Below the pieces are notes generated by a model, which was not told the origin of the DNA, did no database searches, and saw nothing but the letters and a program-made list of their open reading frames with translations. The translations under genes and the position numbers were made by a program. Below, piece by piece: positions 44,360 to 55,500 of a stretch of DNA of 64,000 nucleotides. This stretch comes from Bacteroidota bacterium. GTDB lineage: Bacteria > Bacteroidota > JABWAT01. Location of the stretch: assembly GCA_013360915.1 (NCBI GenBank), contig JABWAT010000002.1:556009-620008 (forward strand). The letters run 5' to 3'. The stretch's first letter is position 1. Each line of letters begins with the position of its first letter.

Positions 44360-47300
44360 AAAAACTGATTATCGTATTGGGAATTCTGTTAACGACCGGT
44401 TTGTCTTCTGTTTTTGGTCAGGTTGTTTTAACTGAAAATTTTAACTATACCAGTGCGAATGTACTTGTTGATGATCCTGCGAATACAATTTGGAAAAGAC
44501 AAGCTGGTGATTCCACAAAATTCACTGTATCCGGTGGCTTGACATTTGGAAATTATAGCGGCTCTGGAATTGCTAATGGTGTCACCATCAGTACAGTTTC
44601 GCCAAGTAATAATAACCAAATCAAATTTAACCTGACCACCATTTCATCAGGAACGGTCTACAGTTCCTTCCTGATGAATGTGAACTCAGCGCTTCAGGCC
44701 ACTGACCAACAAATCCTGGCATATAGTGATGGCCTCCGTGGTGTACAGCTTTATGCAAGGAAATCAGGTAGTCAGTTTCAATTCGGAATAAGAAAGAATA
44801 CAACGGGTACGGTCACTTATTCGACCCAATTGTACAACTTTTCAACTACCTATATGGTGGTTCTGAAGACTGTCATTAACGCAGGTTCGTCCAATGACAC
44901 TCACTCACTAATTGTATTTGATTCTGATACACAAATCCCAAGTATCGAGCCTTCTGCAACCATTACTCCATCCGATAACAATCAGACAGATGCAAACATT
45001 GGCAGAGTCCAGCTTCATGGTGGAGTCCCTGGCACCTTTGATGGTCTCCGTATCACCCGCACATGGGCTGAAGCTGTTTCGATTCTGGCAAACCGTGTTG
45101 CCGCCGTTACCTCTGGGTCGGTTTCTTCAATCTCTCAATCCACAGCCACTGTAACAGGAACCTTAACCTCCCTTGGTTGGACCTCAGGTGGTGCAGCTGG
45201 TACCATTTCAGAACGGGGAGTAGCCTGGGATGTGAATCCGGCCCCTGCCCGTGAAACCAATGCGGCCGTTTCTGCAGATGCAACCAATGCCTTTTCCGCT
45301 AATCTGACGGGGCTTCCTGCTGGACAATTGATCTATGCCAGACCCTATGCGGTGAATGCGACGGGTACCGCCTATGGATCTCAACTGACCTTCTACACCT
45401 TTTCTGATGAACCCTCTTCGCATTCTTCGACCTTTTTTGCATCGTATAACTCCCCGACCAGCATCGCGCTCGACTGGGATTTTGTGTCGGGTGCAGCGGG
45501 ATATGTGGTACTCAGAAGGGCAGGTTCTGCTCCGACCGGACTTCCTACTGATGGAGCAGCCGTAACGGTTGGGCAGGTGATCGGAAACAGTACTGTTGCA
45601 TACGTCGGTTCTTTTTCCTCCGATACCTCTGCTGTGGTCACGGGTCTTTCTACCAATGTCAATTACCACTTCAAGGTGATTCCTTTTGGTTATGATGGAG
45701 TCAATCCGGGGACTTACAACTATAAGACGGATGGAACCATTTCGGCCACGAACTTACTGCTGCTGCCTCCTGGCGTTGATGCTGAATCTGATATCGTGGA
45801 AACACCCGGCTTTTCTTACAACTCAGATATTCCCTATATCACTTTCTCTTCCTCAGATCTGAATGTTTCCAATTCTGTGGCGCTCTGGGGAATCAGAGTG
45901 CGCGATGGCGGAGCGGATGAAACCGACAGTGATGTTCATCCGACCACTCTGTCTCAACTGGATCTCAGCATTACCAACCATACCAGTCTGAATCGTCTCG
46001 GACTGTACGATGGAAACACAGAACTTGCCGAGGTTGAAGTAACCGGTTCAACGGTCAGTTTCACCGGATTCACGGTCACCGCGGATGATAACACCGGGAA
46101 AAACCTGACCCTTCGTGCGTCCTTCCGTTCCGCCGTAACGGATAATCAGCAAATCGGATTTTCGGTTACCGGTACAGGCATCAGCGGAACCTCTTCAGTC
46201 TTTTCGACTCCTGATGGTGGTGCACCGTCCTCCTCTTTGGCCGGAAATGTGAACCGGATAGAGGTATCAGCTACCATCGCTGCTGTGACCAGTCAGCCCT
46301 CTGCCGGGTCCGCTTTCGAAGTCGGAGCTGTCTGGGTTCCCTCCATTGTGGCTTCTTTCGTGGATGGTAATAACAATCTGGATACCGACTACTCAGCCTC
46401 CGTTTCAGTTGTGGAGAATGGAAGCGGCCTGCTGTCCAATTCAACCGTGACTCCGGTCTCTGGTGTAGCCACCTTTTCCGCTCTCAGCCATAATACGGTG
46501 GAAGCACTGACGCTTTCTCTGAGCGCCCCCGGCATCGGCACAATTGCCTTGAATTCCGTTTCCATCATCAATCCTCAATCGCAATTGTTTGTAGAGGATA
46601 TGTATGATGGTTCTCTTAATACACCTTCTTCTCCATATAACACAAATACCTGGATTGATTTTGACAACTCAGGAACGCTGACGTTTAGCAGCGGGACTGG
46701 TTCCCCCACCCTGACGCCTGGTACTTTGGCTACCACAGCACCCGTTTCCACAAATTATTCAGGCGCCTCCGGGTCTTATTATGTCAATCTGGCCCCTAAC
46801 CAAGGGTTAAGCCTTGGGGGAATTAATACTACAGCCTACAGCAATTTGCGCTTGTCTTTTGGTTTCAGGTTTTCCACATATACCGTTTTCAATTCATCTA
46901 ACACCTTCCTTGAATATTCCACCAACGGTACCACATGGACGGCCATTAATGTGCCCGGGCTATTCACATTGCCAACCTCTAATGATTGGTATTATATATC
47001 GAATCTTGCCCTTCCTCAGGCTGCTGTTACTGCCAACCTCCGTTTGCGCTGGCGGCATACTCTCACAAATGAGACCTGGCGGATCGATGATGTCAGATTA
47101 ACCGGATCCCTGGTCCTTGCTTCCCAGCCATCCGTACTGGCCTCGTCAGCAACTACCAGTTCAGTGGGGAATTCTTTCCTGACCCTTTCCTGGACCAATG
47201 GAAATGGTGGTGCCCGGATGGTGCTGGCCAAAGAGGGTAGTGCAGTCGATGCGTTGCCTGTTGATGGAACCGGCTATTCAGCCAATACGACTTTTGGACA

Positions 47301-50300
47301 AGGTGATCAGATCGGAACCGGAAACTTTGTGGTGTATTCGGGAACCGGATCATCCGTTTCCGTTTCTGGTCTTTCACAGGGATCCACTTATCATTTTTCG
47401 GTGGTCGAGTTTAACGGATCAGGAACCACTGCTAATTATATGGCATCGGGACTGACCGCATCTGAAACAACCATCAACCAGGCCTATGCCGAACTAAGCG
47501 ACATCATTGTGGTGGGCGAATCTGAATCAATCAGTATCTCTTCGCTTGTTAACCAGGCCTCACCGCTTTCTTCCACAACCGGTGCACCGGTTTGGGGATT
47601 TACCATCCGCGATGGAGGAACCGGATTTGAATTTGATGCCTACCCGACCCAGATCTTATCACTGGTGATTAAAAAGGGAACAGGGAATACCACCGGACCT
47701 TGGTCCTCGGTTCTGAAAGGCGCCTCCTTACTGGATGGCACTGCCCATGTGGCTGATGCCGTTATCGGCGATTCAACTCTGACCTTTACTTTTGGTTCAC
47801 CACTGTCTGTACCGGATGGGGCCAGCCGTTCCTACAGTCTTCGGGTTTCCCTCAACGAGACAGGACTCACCGATAATCAGACACTTGGTTTCAGGTTGGA
47901 TCCTTCCATGATTCAGCAGGATGAACCCGGAAGTGCGACTTCCCGCTTTGCCGCTTTCGCAGAAATTCAATCCGGCGTGGGTCTGAATCGGATTGCAGTT
48001 ACGGCAACCCGCCTGATGATTACTCAGGAACCGGTAAACACGGTTTCCGGTGATACTCTTAAGCCGTCACTTTCTGTTGCAGCAGTGGATGCCAACCAGA
48101 ATGCTGACTCTGATTTTACCTCAGAAGTTTCTGTATCCTCCCTGAACGAAAACCTGGCCATCGGTTCTGAAACCACAGTTTCTGCAACAGCCGGCTCGGC
48201 AGTTTTTGATAACCTGGTTGCATCCGGACCTGATCCGTCTGTTCGTTTGTTCGTCTCTGCATCCGGACTTCAGAATGATACCACAAAAACCTTTGTGATA
48301 AGAGCGGTTCAGCCAGTTTCACCGGTAACCGGTCTGGTCGCCACTCAGGTTGGAAACACGTCCTTCCAACTCCAGTGGAACAACCCTGGTTCCGGCAGTG
48401 TGCTGGTTACCATGAGGTCTGGTTCAGGAGAAACCGGATTTCCTGTTGACGGACAGGTTTACGATGCCAATTCTGAGTTTGGAGCAGGAGATGAAATGTC
48501 TCCATCCGAATATGTGGTTTATTCAGGTTCCGATACATCAGTTACGATTACCGGTCTGACCGGAGGTGTTACTTATTATTACTATGCCTATCGGTTTAAT
48601 GGAGATGGCGCAACCACTAACTATCTGGGAACTGCCTCATCGGGTTCTCAAACCACGGTTGAAACAGCCTATGCTTCTCTGAGTGACGTGGTAGCAGTTG
48701 AAGAATCCGAAGCCATTTCGGTTTCCTCTCTGGTCAATCAACCGGCTCCTCTGAGTGCCTCAAACGGTGCGTCCGTTTGGGCTGTATCTGTCCGGGATGG
48801 CGGGGGAGTCTTCGAATTTGATAATCTCCCTACTGAATTGCTTGGATTGAAGATCTTCCGTGGTCCGGCCGATTCTACCGGGTCATGGACAACGGTCCTC
48901 AATGCGGCTTCTCTGTTTGATGGTACCACCCATCTGGCTGATGCAATCATCGGTGATACCTCACTGATCTTTTCTTTTGGATCTGCTGTATCGGTTCCTG
49001 ATGGACAAAACAAAACCCTCAGTCTGCGGATTTCGCTGAAACCCTCTGGTCTGACCGATAATCAGACACTCGGATTTGCGGTTACCGATAGTTCGGTGGT
49101 TCAGGCAGCTCCCGGCAGTTCAACCAGCCGGTTTGCTTCATTCAGTCCGGTTAACTCTGCCAGCAATATGAACCGGATAAACGTTATTGCATCGCAGCTC
49201 AATATAACCCAGTCTCCGGACCTGACTGTTTCGGGCGACACTTTAAAGCCTTTTCTGTGGGTAGAAGCCACCGACGCCAATCTGAACCTGGATACTGATT
49301 ATAGCTCAGATATTCTTGTTTCATCTTTGAATAATAACCTGACGAGCGGTTCAACTGCCACAGTAACAGCAACGGATGGTTTTGCAGAATTTTCGGGTTT
49401 GGTTGCCCAAAATCCTGGTGCATCAGTTCGTCTGGTTGCCAGTTCTGGATCATTGCAGAATGATACCACCAACGTCTTTGTGATACGTGCTGTTGAACCC
49501 GTTTCATCTGTTACAGGACTGGTTGCCAATCAGGTCGGGAACACCTTTTTCCGACTGCAATGGAACAACCCGGGTACCGGCAGCGTGCTGGTTACCATGA
49601 GATCTGGTTTAGGAGGGAACGGATTACCAGTTGACGGACTGGCTTACAACGCCAATTCCGTGTTTGGTGAAGGCGATGAAATATCTCCTTCAGAATTTGT
49701 GGTTTATTCGGGTTCCGATACCTCTGTAAACGTGACCGGTCTGACTGAAGGGGAGATTTACCATTTCAGAGCTTACCGCTTTAATGGCAATGGCGAGACA
49801 GCTAACTATCTGCAATCGGCTTCATCCGGTTCTCAGGCTACAGTGGAAACCGCATATGCATCCCTGAGCGATGTGGTTGCAGTTGCAGAATCAGAAACCA
49901 TTGGGATTTCTTCCATAGAAAACGCAGAAACCATTAACGCAAAATCGGATGGCGTAGAAGTCTGGTCCTTCAGAATCCGCGATGGCGGGGAAGAATCCTT
50001 CGAGTTTGATTCATATGATACAGAAGTGCTTGGGCTGGATATCGTGGCGGGTGAAGTCAACACCGTCCCCGACTGGAGTGCAGCCATTCAGGCCGCTGCA
50101 TTGTTCGCTGGTACCGAAAAGGTCGCCGACGCGATAGTAGGTGAATCTTCCATGTCATTCACATTTGGTACACCGGTTGTGGCACCCGATGGCGGTCATA
50201 TAACCTTGAATCTGGTCCTGTCACTGAATCCAGCCGGTATCACAGATGGACAGCAATTCTCATTTGCCATTGATGAAACTGGTGTGACTCAGGATGAACC

Positions 50301-52392
50301 GGGTAGTGCAACCAGCCGGTTTACAACATTTGCTGCTGGATCTGCCACAGGCACAAACGTTGTATCGGTTATGGCTACCTCTCTTCAGTTGGTCAGCCAG
50401 CCAGATGATGTTCCGGTGGGCGAAAGCCTTGCTGATCTTTTAATCCGAACGGTGGACGCCAATGGTGTTCTGGATATCGATGTGGCCGATCTGGAAATAT
50501 CAGTAACGGTGAATAACAACACATTGGATGCCGAAAGTCAGCAGACGGTAACTTTTAATGATGGTATTGCCACTTTCACAGGTCTGGTTCTCACTCAGGA
50601 AAACCTGGAAACCAGCCTGACTTTCAATGCAGGTGAATATCCATCTGTTTCCTCTGATGCTTTCAGAGTCTTTACAGCAGGCGGACTTTCCGAAGGAAGT
50701 GTTCTGATCAGTCAATTCCACCAGGATGTTGATGGTCAGGGAACCGCCTTTATTGAACTGGCCAATCCGGGTTCTGGCTGGCAGGATCTCCGCAACGTGA
50801 ACCTGGTCATTCAGGATGGAAGTGGTAATACGGTTTATTCTGCAGCTGTAGGTGATATTCTTCCTCCCAATACTTACTGGTTGATTTCATCCTCTGAAAC
50901 CATTGAAAATGACCGATCAGGACTGGTTAACGCTGATCAGGTGATTTCCATTGAAGTTCCCGAATCGGGTCAGATTGCGCTTATCACGAACGATCTGGTA
51001 AAACTGGATGGGGTCGCCTATGGAAGCGTTGCAGTAAACAACCTTGGTGATGGCGAACCGGCTTCAGGAACACTGGTTGATGGATGGAAACGGGTGTTTG
51101 AGGGTGTCGATACCGATGAAAATAACGTTGATTTTGAATCGGTAACCGGTTTTAACCTGGTTATCAAAAACAGTCAGTCGGGCATATTTGTTGAAGAATT
51201 CATCACTCTTGAGGATGATATTCCTGTTTTAACCATCATGTCTGGCACAGTAGGTTCATCTGTCACCGTAACCAGGCAGTTAAACCTGACAGGTTCTGCT
51301 GTCTATAATACAGAATCGTCTGTCAGCATTGTAAACGATAAAAGTTGGGCAATCGGAAATGGAAACGGCTGGTTTACAGGTGAGATTCTGCGTCATGTAC
51401 AATCCGAAGCCACCTATCGGTTCCCGGTTGGATCCGAAACGGCCTCTTTCGATGTGAATCTAACCGTTTCCGGGGTGCCTGAATCTGGTACAATGTTTTA
51501 TGTTTACTATCGTCCCACCGACCCTGATGTGGTTGGTGAACTTCCGCTTGGTATTCTTGATTATTATACAGGTGGATTCTGGACCATCAATACCGATGGC
51601 GTGAACGGAACCGGTTCAGTTTCCCTGACGGTTGATACAGAGAATATCCAGGACTATTTCCTGAGTGAGGACCGGTCAGACTATGTACTGTTGGTTCGGA
51701 CCGACAATGAATCACCCTGGATGATTGCCAGCGGAACGGTGTCAGTTGACGGATACCTCATCACAGCCGAAAACATCAATCAGTATGGTGAATTCACCAT
51801 TGGTTTCTATGACGAAAGCACGGTCCCTGTAGAACTGTCCTCCTTTGAATTGATCAAAGACGGTAACTCTGCCTTGCTGAAATGGTCAACCCGTACAGAA
51901 AACAACAATTATGGATTCCATGTTGAACAGGCTGTGCTGACTGCATCAGGCCGCGGAGCTTGGAAATCGGTCGATTTTGTCAGTGGAAAGGGAACCACCA
52001 CTTCACCGTCTGACTATGAATGGGCTATCCGCGAAACATCAAAACCTGCGGTGTACAGACTGCGTCAGGTTGATCTGGATGGATCAGAAACCATTCTGGA
52101 AGAAGTGTTGTTCGAAGGCCTTGCCACACGGTTTGCCGTGCTTGGAAACTATCCGAATCCCTTTAATCCTACCACATTGATTCGTGTATCTGTGCCTGAA
52201 GAAGGCCGTGTTCGTCTGAGCGTGGTGAATGTGCTGGGACAGGAAGTCCGTACATTAATTGACGATAAAATGATGCCTGGAATCACAGATATTCCCTTTG
52301 ATGCATCAGGTTTGGCTTCAGGAATGTATTGGGCCGTTTTCTCGGCAGACGGTCAGAAACGATCAATGATTCGCATGATTTTGCTTAAATAA
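44356..52392 (+). CDS. Giant repeat-rich secreted surface protein (T9SS cargo, 2678 aa)
   Basis: Signal peptide 1-22 (MKKLIIVLGILLTTGLSSVFG). An N-terminal lectin-like domain runs to about 235 (TENFNYTS ... GTFDGLRITRTWAEA). A Fn3-type domain and a first A-B pair follow: A is the module containing an RDGG motif, B is a Big-like domain with xxQP...V. Next a jelly-roll domain (about 745-915, ending RIDDVRLTG), then three repeats with an exact 395-residue period. A lamin-tail-like domain (SVLISQFHQDVDGQG ... FIELANPG) begins near residue 2115. The C-terminus has VPVELSSFELIKD and a type A sorting domain (YPNPFNPTTLI ... IRMILLK). It is almost free of Lys and Cys and rich in Ser, Thr, Gly and Asn. 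It is most likely a cell-surface adhesin or matrix protein; no catalytic motif is seen. Confidence 0.85.
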   Translation: MKKLIIVLGILLTTGLSSVFGQVVLTENFNYTSANVLVDDPANTIWKRQAGDSTKFTVSGGLTFGNYSGSGIANGVTISTVSPSNNNQIKFNLTTISSGTVYSSFLMNVNSALQATDQQILAYSDGLRGVQLYARKSGSQFQFGIRKNTTGTVTYSTQLYNFSTTYMVVLKTVINAGSSNDTHSLIVFDSDTQIPSIEPSATITPSDNNQTDANIGRVQLHGGVPGTFDGLRITRTWAEAVSILANRVAAVTSGSVSSISQSTATVTGTLTSLGWTSGGAAGTISERGVAWDVNPAPARETNAAVSADATNAFSANLTGLPAGQLIYARPYAVNATGTAYGSQLTFYTFSDEPSSHSSTFFASYNSPTSIALDWDFVSGAAGYVVLRRAGSAPTGLPTDGAAVTVGQVIGNSTVAYVGSFSSDTSAVVTGLSTNVNYHFKVIPFGYDGVNPGTYNYKTDGTISATNLLLLPPGVDAESDIVETPGFSYNSDIPYITFSSSDLNVSNSVALWGIRVRDGGADETDSDVHPTTLSQLDLSITNHTSLNRLGLYDGNTELAEVEVTGSTVSFTGFTVTADDNTGKNLTLRASFRSAVTDNQQIGFSVTGTGISGTSSVFSTPDGGAPSSSLAGNVNRIEVSATIAAVTSQPSAGSAFEVGAVWVPSIVASFVDGNNNLDTDYSASVSVVENGSGLLSNSTVTPVSGVATFSALSHNTVEALTLSLSAPGIGTIALNSVSIINPQSQLFVEDMYDGSLNTPSSPYNTNTWIDFDNSGTLTFSSGTGSPTLTPGTLATTAPVSTNYSGASGSYYVNLAPNQGLSLGGINTTAYSNLRLSFGFRFSTYTVFNSSNTFLEYSTNGTTWTAINVPGLFTLPTSNDWYYISNLALPQAAVTANLRLRWRHTLTNETWRIDDVRLTGSLVLASQPSVLASSATTSSVGNSFLTLSWTNGNGGARMVLAKEGSAVDALPVDGTGYSANTTFGQGDQIGTGNFVVYSGTGSSVSVSGLSQGSTYHFSVVEFNGSGTTANYMASGLTASETTINQAYAELSDIIVVGESESISISSLVNQASPLSSTTGAPVWGFTIRDGGTGFEFDAYPTQILSLVIKKGTGNTTGPWSSVLKGASLLDGTAHVADAVIGDSTLTFTFGSPLSVPDGASRSYSLRVSLNETGLTDNQTLGFRLDPSMIQQDEPGSATSRFAAFAEIQSGVGLNRIAVTATRLMITQEPVNTVSGDTLKPSLSVAAVDANQNADSDFTSEVSVSSLNENLAIGSETTVSATAGSAVFDNLVASGPDPSVRLFVSASGLQNDTTKTFVIRAVQPVSPVTGLVATQVGNTSFQLQWNNPGSGSVLVTMRSGSGETGFPVDGQVYDANSEFGAGDEMSPSEYVVYSGSDTSVTITGLTGGVTYYYYAYRFNGDGATTNYLGTASSGSQTTVETAYASLSDVVAVEESEAISVSSLVNQPAPLSASNGASVWAVSVRDGGGVFEFDNLPTELLGLKIFRGPADSTGSWTTVLNAASLFDGTTHLADAIIGDTSLIFSFGSAVSVPDGQNKTLSLRISLKPSGLTDNQTLGFAVTDSSVVQAAPGSSTSRFASFSPVNSASNMNRINVIASQLNITQSPDLTVSGDTLKPFLWVEATDANLNLDTDYSSDILVSSLNNNLTSGSTATVTATDGFAEFSGLVAQNPGASVRLVASSGSLQNDTTNVFVIRAVEPVSSVTGLVANQVGNTFFRLQWNNPGTGSVLVTMRSGLGGNGLPVDGLAYNANSVFGEGDEISPSEFVVYSGSDTSVNVTGLTEGEIYHFRAYRFNGNGETANYLQSASSGSQATVETAYASLSDVVAVAESETIGISSIENAETINAKSDGVEVWSFRIRDGGEESFEFDSYDTEVLGLDIVAGEVNTVPDWSAAIQAAALFAGTEKVADAIVGESSMSFTFGTPVVAPDGGHITLNLVLSLNPAGITDGQQFSFAIDETGVTQDEPGSATSRFTTFAAGSATGTNVVSVMATSLQLVSQPDDVPVGESLADLLIRTVDANGVLDIDVADLEISVTVNNNTLDAESQQTVTFNDGIATFTGLVLTQENLETSLTFNAGEYPSVSSDAFRVFTAGGLSEGSVLISQFHQDVDGQGTAFIELANPGSGWQDLRNVNLVIQDGSGNTVYSAAVGDILPPNTYWLISSSETIENDRSGLVNADQVISIEVPESGQIALITNDLVKLDGVAYGSVAVNNLGDGEPASGTLVDGWKRVFEGVDTDENNVDFESVTGFNLVIKNSQSGIFVEEFITLEDDIPVLTIMSGTVGSSVTVTRQLNLTGSAVYNTESSVSIVNDKSWAIGNGNGWFTGEILRHVQSEATYRFPVGSETASFDVNLTVSGVPESGTMFYVYYRPTDPDVVGELPLGILDYYTGGFWTINTDGVNGTGSVSLTVDTENIQDYFLSEDRSDYVLLVRTDNESPWMIASGTVSVDGYLITAENINQYGEFTIGFYDESTVPVELSSFELIKDGNSALLKWSTRTENNNYGFHVEQAVLTASGRGAWKSVDFVSGKGTTTSPSDYEWAIRETSKPAVYRLRQVDLDGSETILEEVLFEGLATRFAVLGNYPNPFNPTTLIRVSVPEEGRVRLSVVNVLGQEVRTLIDDKMMPGITDIPFDASGLASGMYWAVFSADGQKRSMIRMILLK
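47482..50677 (+). repeat. Three in-frame tandem repeats of 1185 bases (395 residues)
   Basis: Units begin at 47482, 48667 and 49852, each with (A)Y A x LSD(I/V). Spacing is exactly 1185 bases twice. Each holds an A module (ESExxxxSSL, then a V-W-x-x-x-(V/I)RDGG core), a B module (ITQxPxxTVSGDTLKP) and a Fn3-like C module; the third ends after B. Protein identity between units is clear, while the bases have diverged considerably. Confidence 0.85.
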
Positions 52393-52401
52393 GGCATGAA
52401 T

Positions 52402-52434
52402 GTGCTCCGGGTCATTTATCCGGAGCACTTTTTC
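52402..52434 (+). terminator. Strong intrinsic terminator after the giant T9SS protein
   Basis: A 9-bp perfect stem GTGCTCCGG/CCGGAGCAC (52402-52410 with 52420-52428), 9-base loop, then TTTTTC. It separates the two giant genes. Confidence 0.9.
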
Positions 52435-52487
52435 GAAAATAAAGAGTTTTTTAGATTTTCATTTGAAAAGTTGATTTTTTATGTCCA

Positions 52488-52518
52488 TTTTTACTGTAAT
52501 GGACTGTTGTTAGGTTTA
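52488..52518 (+). promoter_or_regulatory. Candidate promoter for the second giant protein
   Basis: TTTT at 52488-52491, a 19-base spacer, then TAGGTTTA at 52511-52518 (5 of 6 defined bases). The leader would be about 28 bases. A sigma70-like alternative, TTGATT at 52471 with TGTAAT at 52495 (18-base spacer), lies nearby. Confidence 0.4.
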
Positions 52519-52552
52519 ATAACAGAAATTAATTAAAGACAAGGTGATCAAG

Positions 52553-55500
52553 ATGAAAAAAGGGTTAAAATTTTTAGTCGGCTTCCTGAGCATCCTCCTG
52601 CTGACGGCTACCGGTTGGGCACAGACGTCTGGCGACTTCCGGTCGAATTCAGCAACGCTCAACTGGTCAAATGCTGGTGGTTGGCAGCGGTTTACTGCCG
52701 GATCCTGGCAGGCAACAGCCGAATACCCGGGACAGAGCTCGGGTACCAATACAGTTACCATTCAAACTGGTCACACGGTTACGCTTGATGTGGTCCCCGC
52801 AAATTCCATGCTTTCTCTGGTGGTTACCGGTCAGCTGGATATGGGTGCCAACTCATTAACCTTGTCAGATGGTGTTTCCGGTACGGGAACACTGACCATT
52901 TCAACTGGTTCTCTTACCACAGGTAATGTGACGTCTGCGAATGGTGATATAACGGTTTCAACCCTGACCGCCACCGGAGCAGCAAATATTTATGTAACAG
53001 ATAGTTGGACCGTCTCTGCTTTTACAGCAGGTACATCCACCGTTCATCTGACCGGGGGAACCGGAAACGACATTTCGGGAAGTCCGACCTTTTACAACCT
53101 GACGATTGCTTCGAGTGAGACAGGTGGTGTGACGCTGAACAGCCCCATTTCGATCGCCAATGGTGGTTCATTCACTCACAGTGCTGCCGGTTCTACCTTC
53201 AACCCGAATGGCAATACCGTAACAGGTGTCGGTACCAATACCTTTACCATGTCGACGGGTGGCTTGACAGTTACCAATACATTTGCCTTTGATACACAAT
53301 ACATCGGATTTGAGTCCGTGACCGTTTCTGGTGGTACCATTACATATACTGGTACCAGTCAGAACGTGACAGGAATGTCCTACTTTAACCTCACCCTCAA
53401 CGGTGGTACGAAAACGGCCACTGGCAATGTGGATGTGAATGGTGCCTTGAACGTGCAGGCCGGTCAGACATTTAATCTGCAGACTAACGATCTGAATGTG
53501 GCCGCCTCTATTACATTAAATACGACCGGAACGCTTTCAGCAACCGGTGGTACTGTTACGCTTGATGGAAACGATGTTAACCAAAACCTGAATGCCGGTG
53601 TCTACACGCTTAATAACCTGACCATCGCGCCACCTTCTATTACAGCTAACCGGACTTACACCATCAGCTCATCGCTTACGTTAACAGGGAACTTTCTGGG
53701 ATCCAATCCGGCAGGTTCACCAACCGTTTCTGTTCTGATTGCCCTTGGTAATAATACCATTACCAGTTCAAATGGCACCGGAACCTTTGGTTTGGCAGAA
53801 TATGTTCGTCTGACCACCACCAATGCAGACATTTCTACCTTCATTGATACCTTTGGCGCACTTTCAGATGGTTTTACCACGGGTAGTTTCAGTCCTTCTT
53901 CATGGATTTATTTTCAATCAACCTCTGCTCAGACCATTCCTGTATTAGCTGATGGAAACTATGGTTCCATTTATCTTGGTGATGGTGGTAATGGAGGTAA
54001 CTCGGTAAAGACCCTTGATGGTGATGTGGTTGTGAATGGTGCCATTGCAATGAGCAATGCAGGAGCACCCAACCAAACAACCTTTGATGTTCAGGGTTTT
54101 AACGTAACTGTCGGTGGTAACTTCACAAAACAGGCCAATGCGATACTGACAATGACAGCAGGTGCCACCCTTAGCCTTGCTGGTTCTTCACAAATTCTTA
54201 CCCTGAGTGGTAGTCCAACTATTCAGAATATCGAATTCCTTGGTGCGACAACGACGAACATTGTAGCTGGTGCCAACTTTACGGTTGCCGGTGACTTTGT
54301 CGCAGTGTCTGGTACAACCATTACCATGACCTCCAACGTTTCGTTGTTGTTCACAGGAACCAACTGGGATGTGGATGGACTCTTCCAACCTTCAACTGGT
54401 ACAGTAAACTTTTCCGGTACCGGAACGCAAAACATCGATATGCCTTCCACCGGATTTGATATTGACGGTTACTTCAATAACCTGACCATCTCCAACACAA
54501 CAGTTGGTGGTGTTGTTCTCCTGTCAGATGCAGAGGTTCAGCAGGATTTTACCCTTGCTGCCAATGCTGTTTTCGATATTTCCAACAGAACTTTTTATAT
54601 CGGTGATGACTGGGTACGGAATACAGGGGCCACAATCAATACAACCAATTCAACAGTGGTATTCGATGGTGGAGCTCAGCAGGACATTACCTCTGGTGGT
54701 GTTGCGTTTAATAACATCATTTTCAGAAATGCTGGCGAAAAACGCCCGGCAGCCGCCAACGCCATTGTTGCGAATAATGACATCAGTATTGAAGGCGGAG
54801 CCATTCTGAATAACGCAAACGGTGTTTCAATTTCACTCGCAGGCGATTGGACCAACTTCGGTACATTTACTACCGGTGGGTCTACGGTTACATTCAATGG
54901 AACGAATCAGGAATTGGGTGGGCTGTTTTATTCAGTAACACTTTCCGGTTCAGGTACCAAAACGCTGAATTCCCAATTGGACGTTGATGGACTTCTTACA
55001 GTTAACTCTGGCGTTACCCTGGATGTTTCTGCCTCTAATTATACTATTGCCCTGAATGGTTCGATTGGCGGTAATGAGTGGGGTTTTGCAGCTGGTTCTG
55101 GATTTACACCCCGTAGTGGTCTGGTTACCTTCACGGGTGGTGCAAAAAATATGGTCACACAGGGTCTTCCTTTGTGGGACCTGACCCTCAACATGACTGC
55201 CGGATCTGACCTCGATGTCGTAGGTGTGTTGGATATTAACAATGACCTGACCGTCCAAAACGGTGATCTGGATCTTCAAACCAATGCATTGAATGTGGCT
55301 GGAGACGTTGATGTTCAGACCTCTAACGGAGGAACCATCATTTTTACGGGTGGAACTGGACCTGTTACCCTGGATGCCACCGCCGGCTCGATCAACGTCA
55401 ATTTCGGAACCACCGCTTTTACAGCCAACCTGGTTGTTGGTGGTCCTGGTGTAACGTATACTTTATTAGGTTCCCTGAATTCAACTTACAATGCTGCTTC

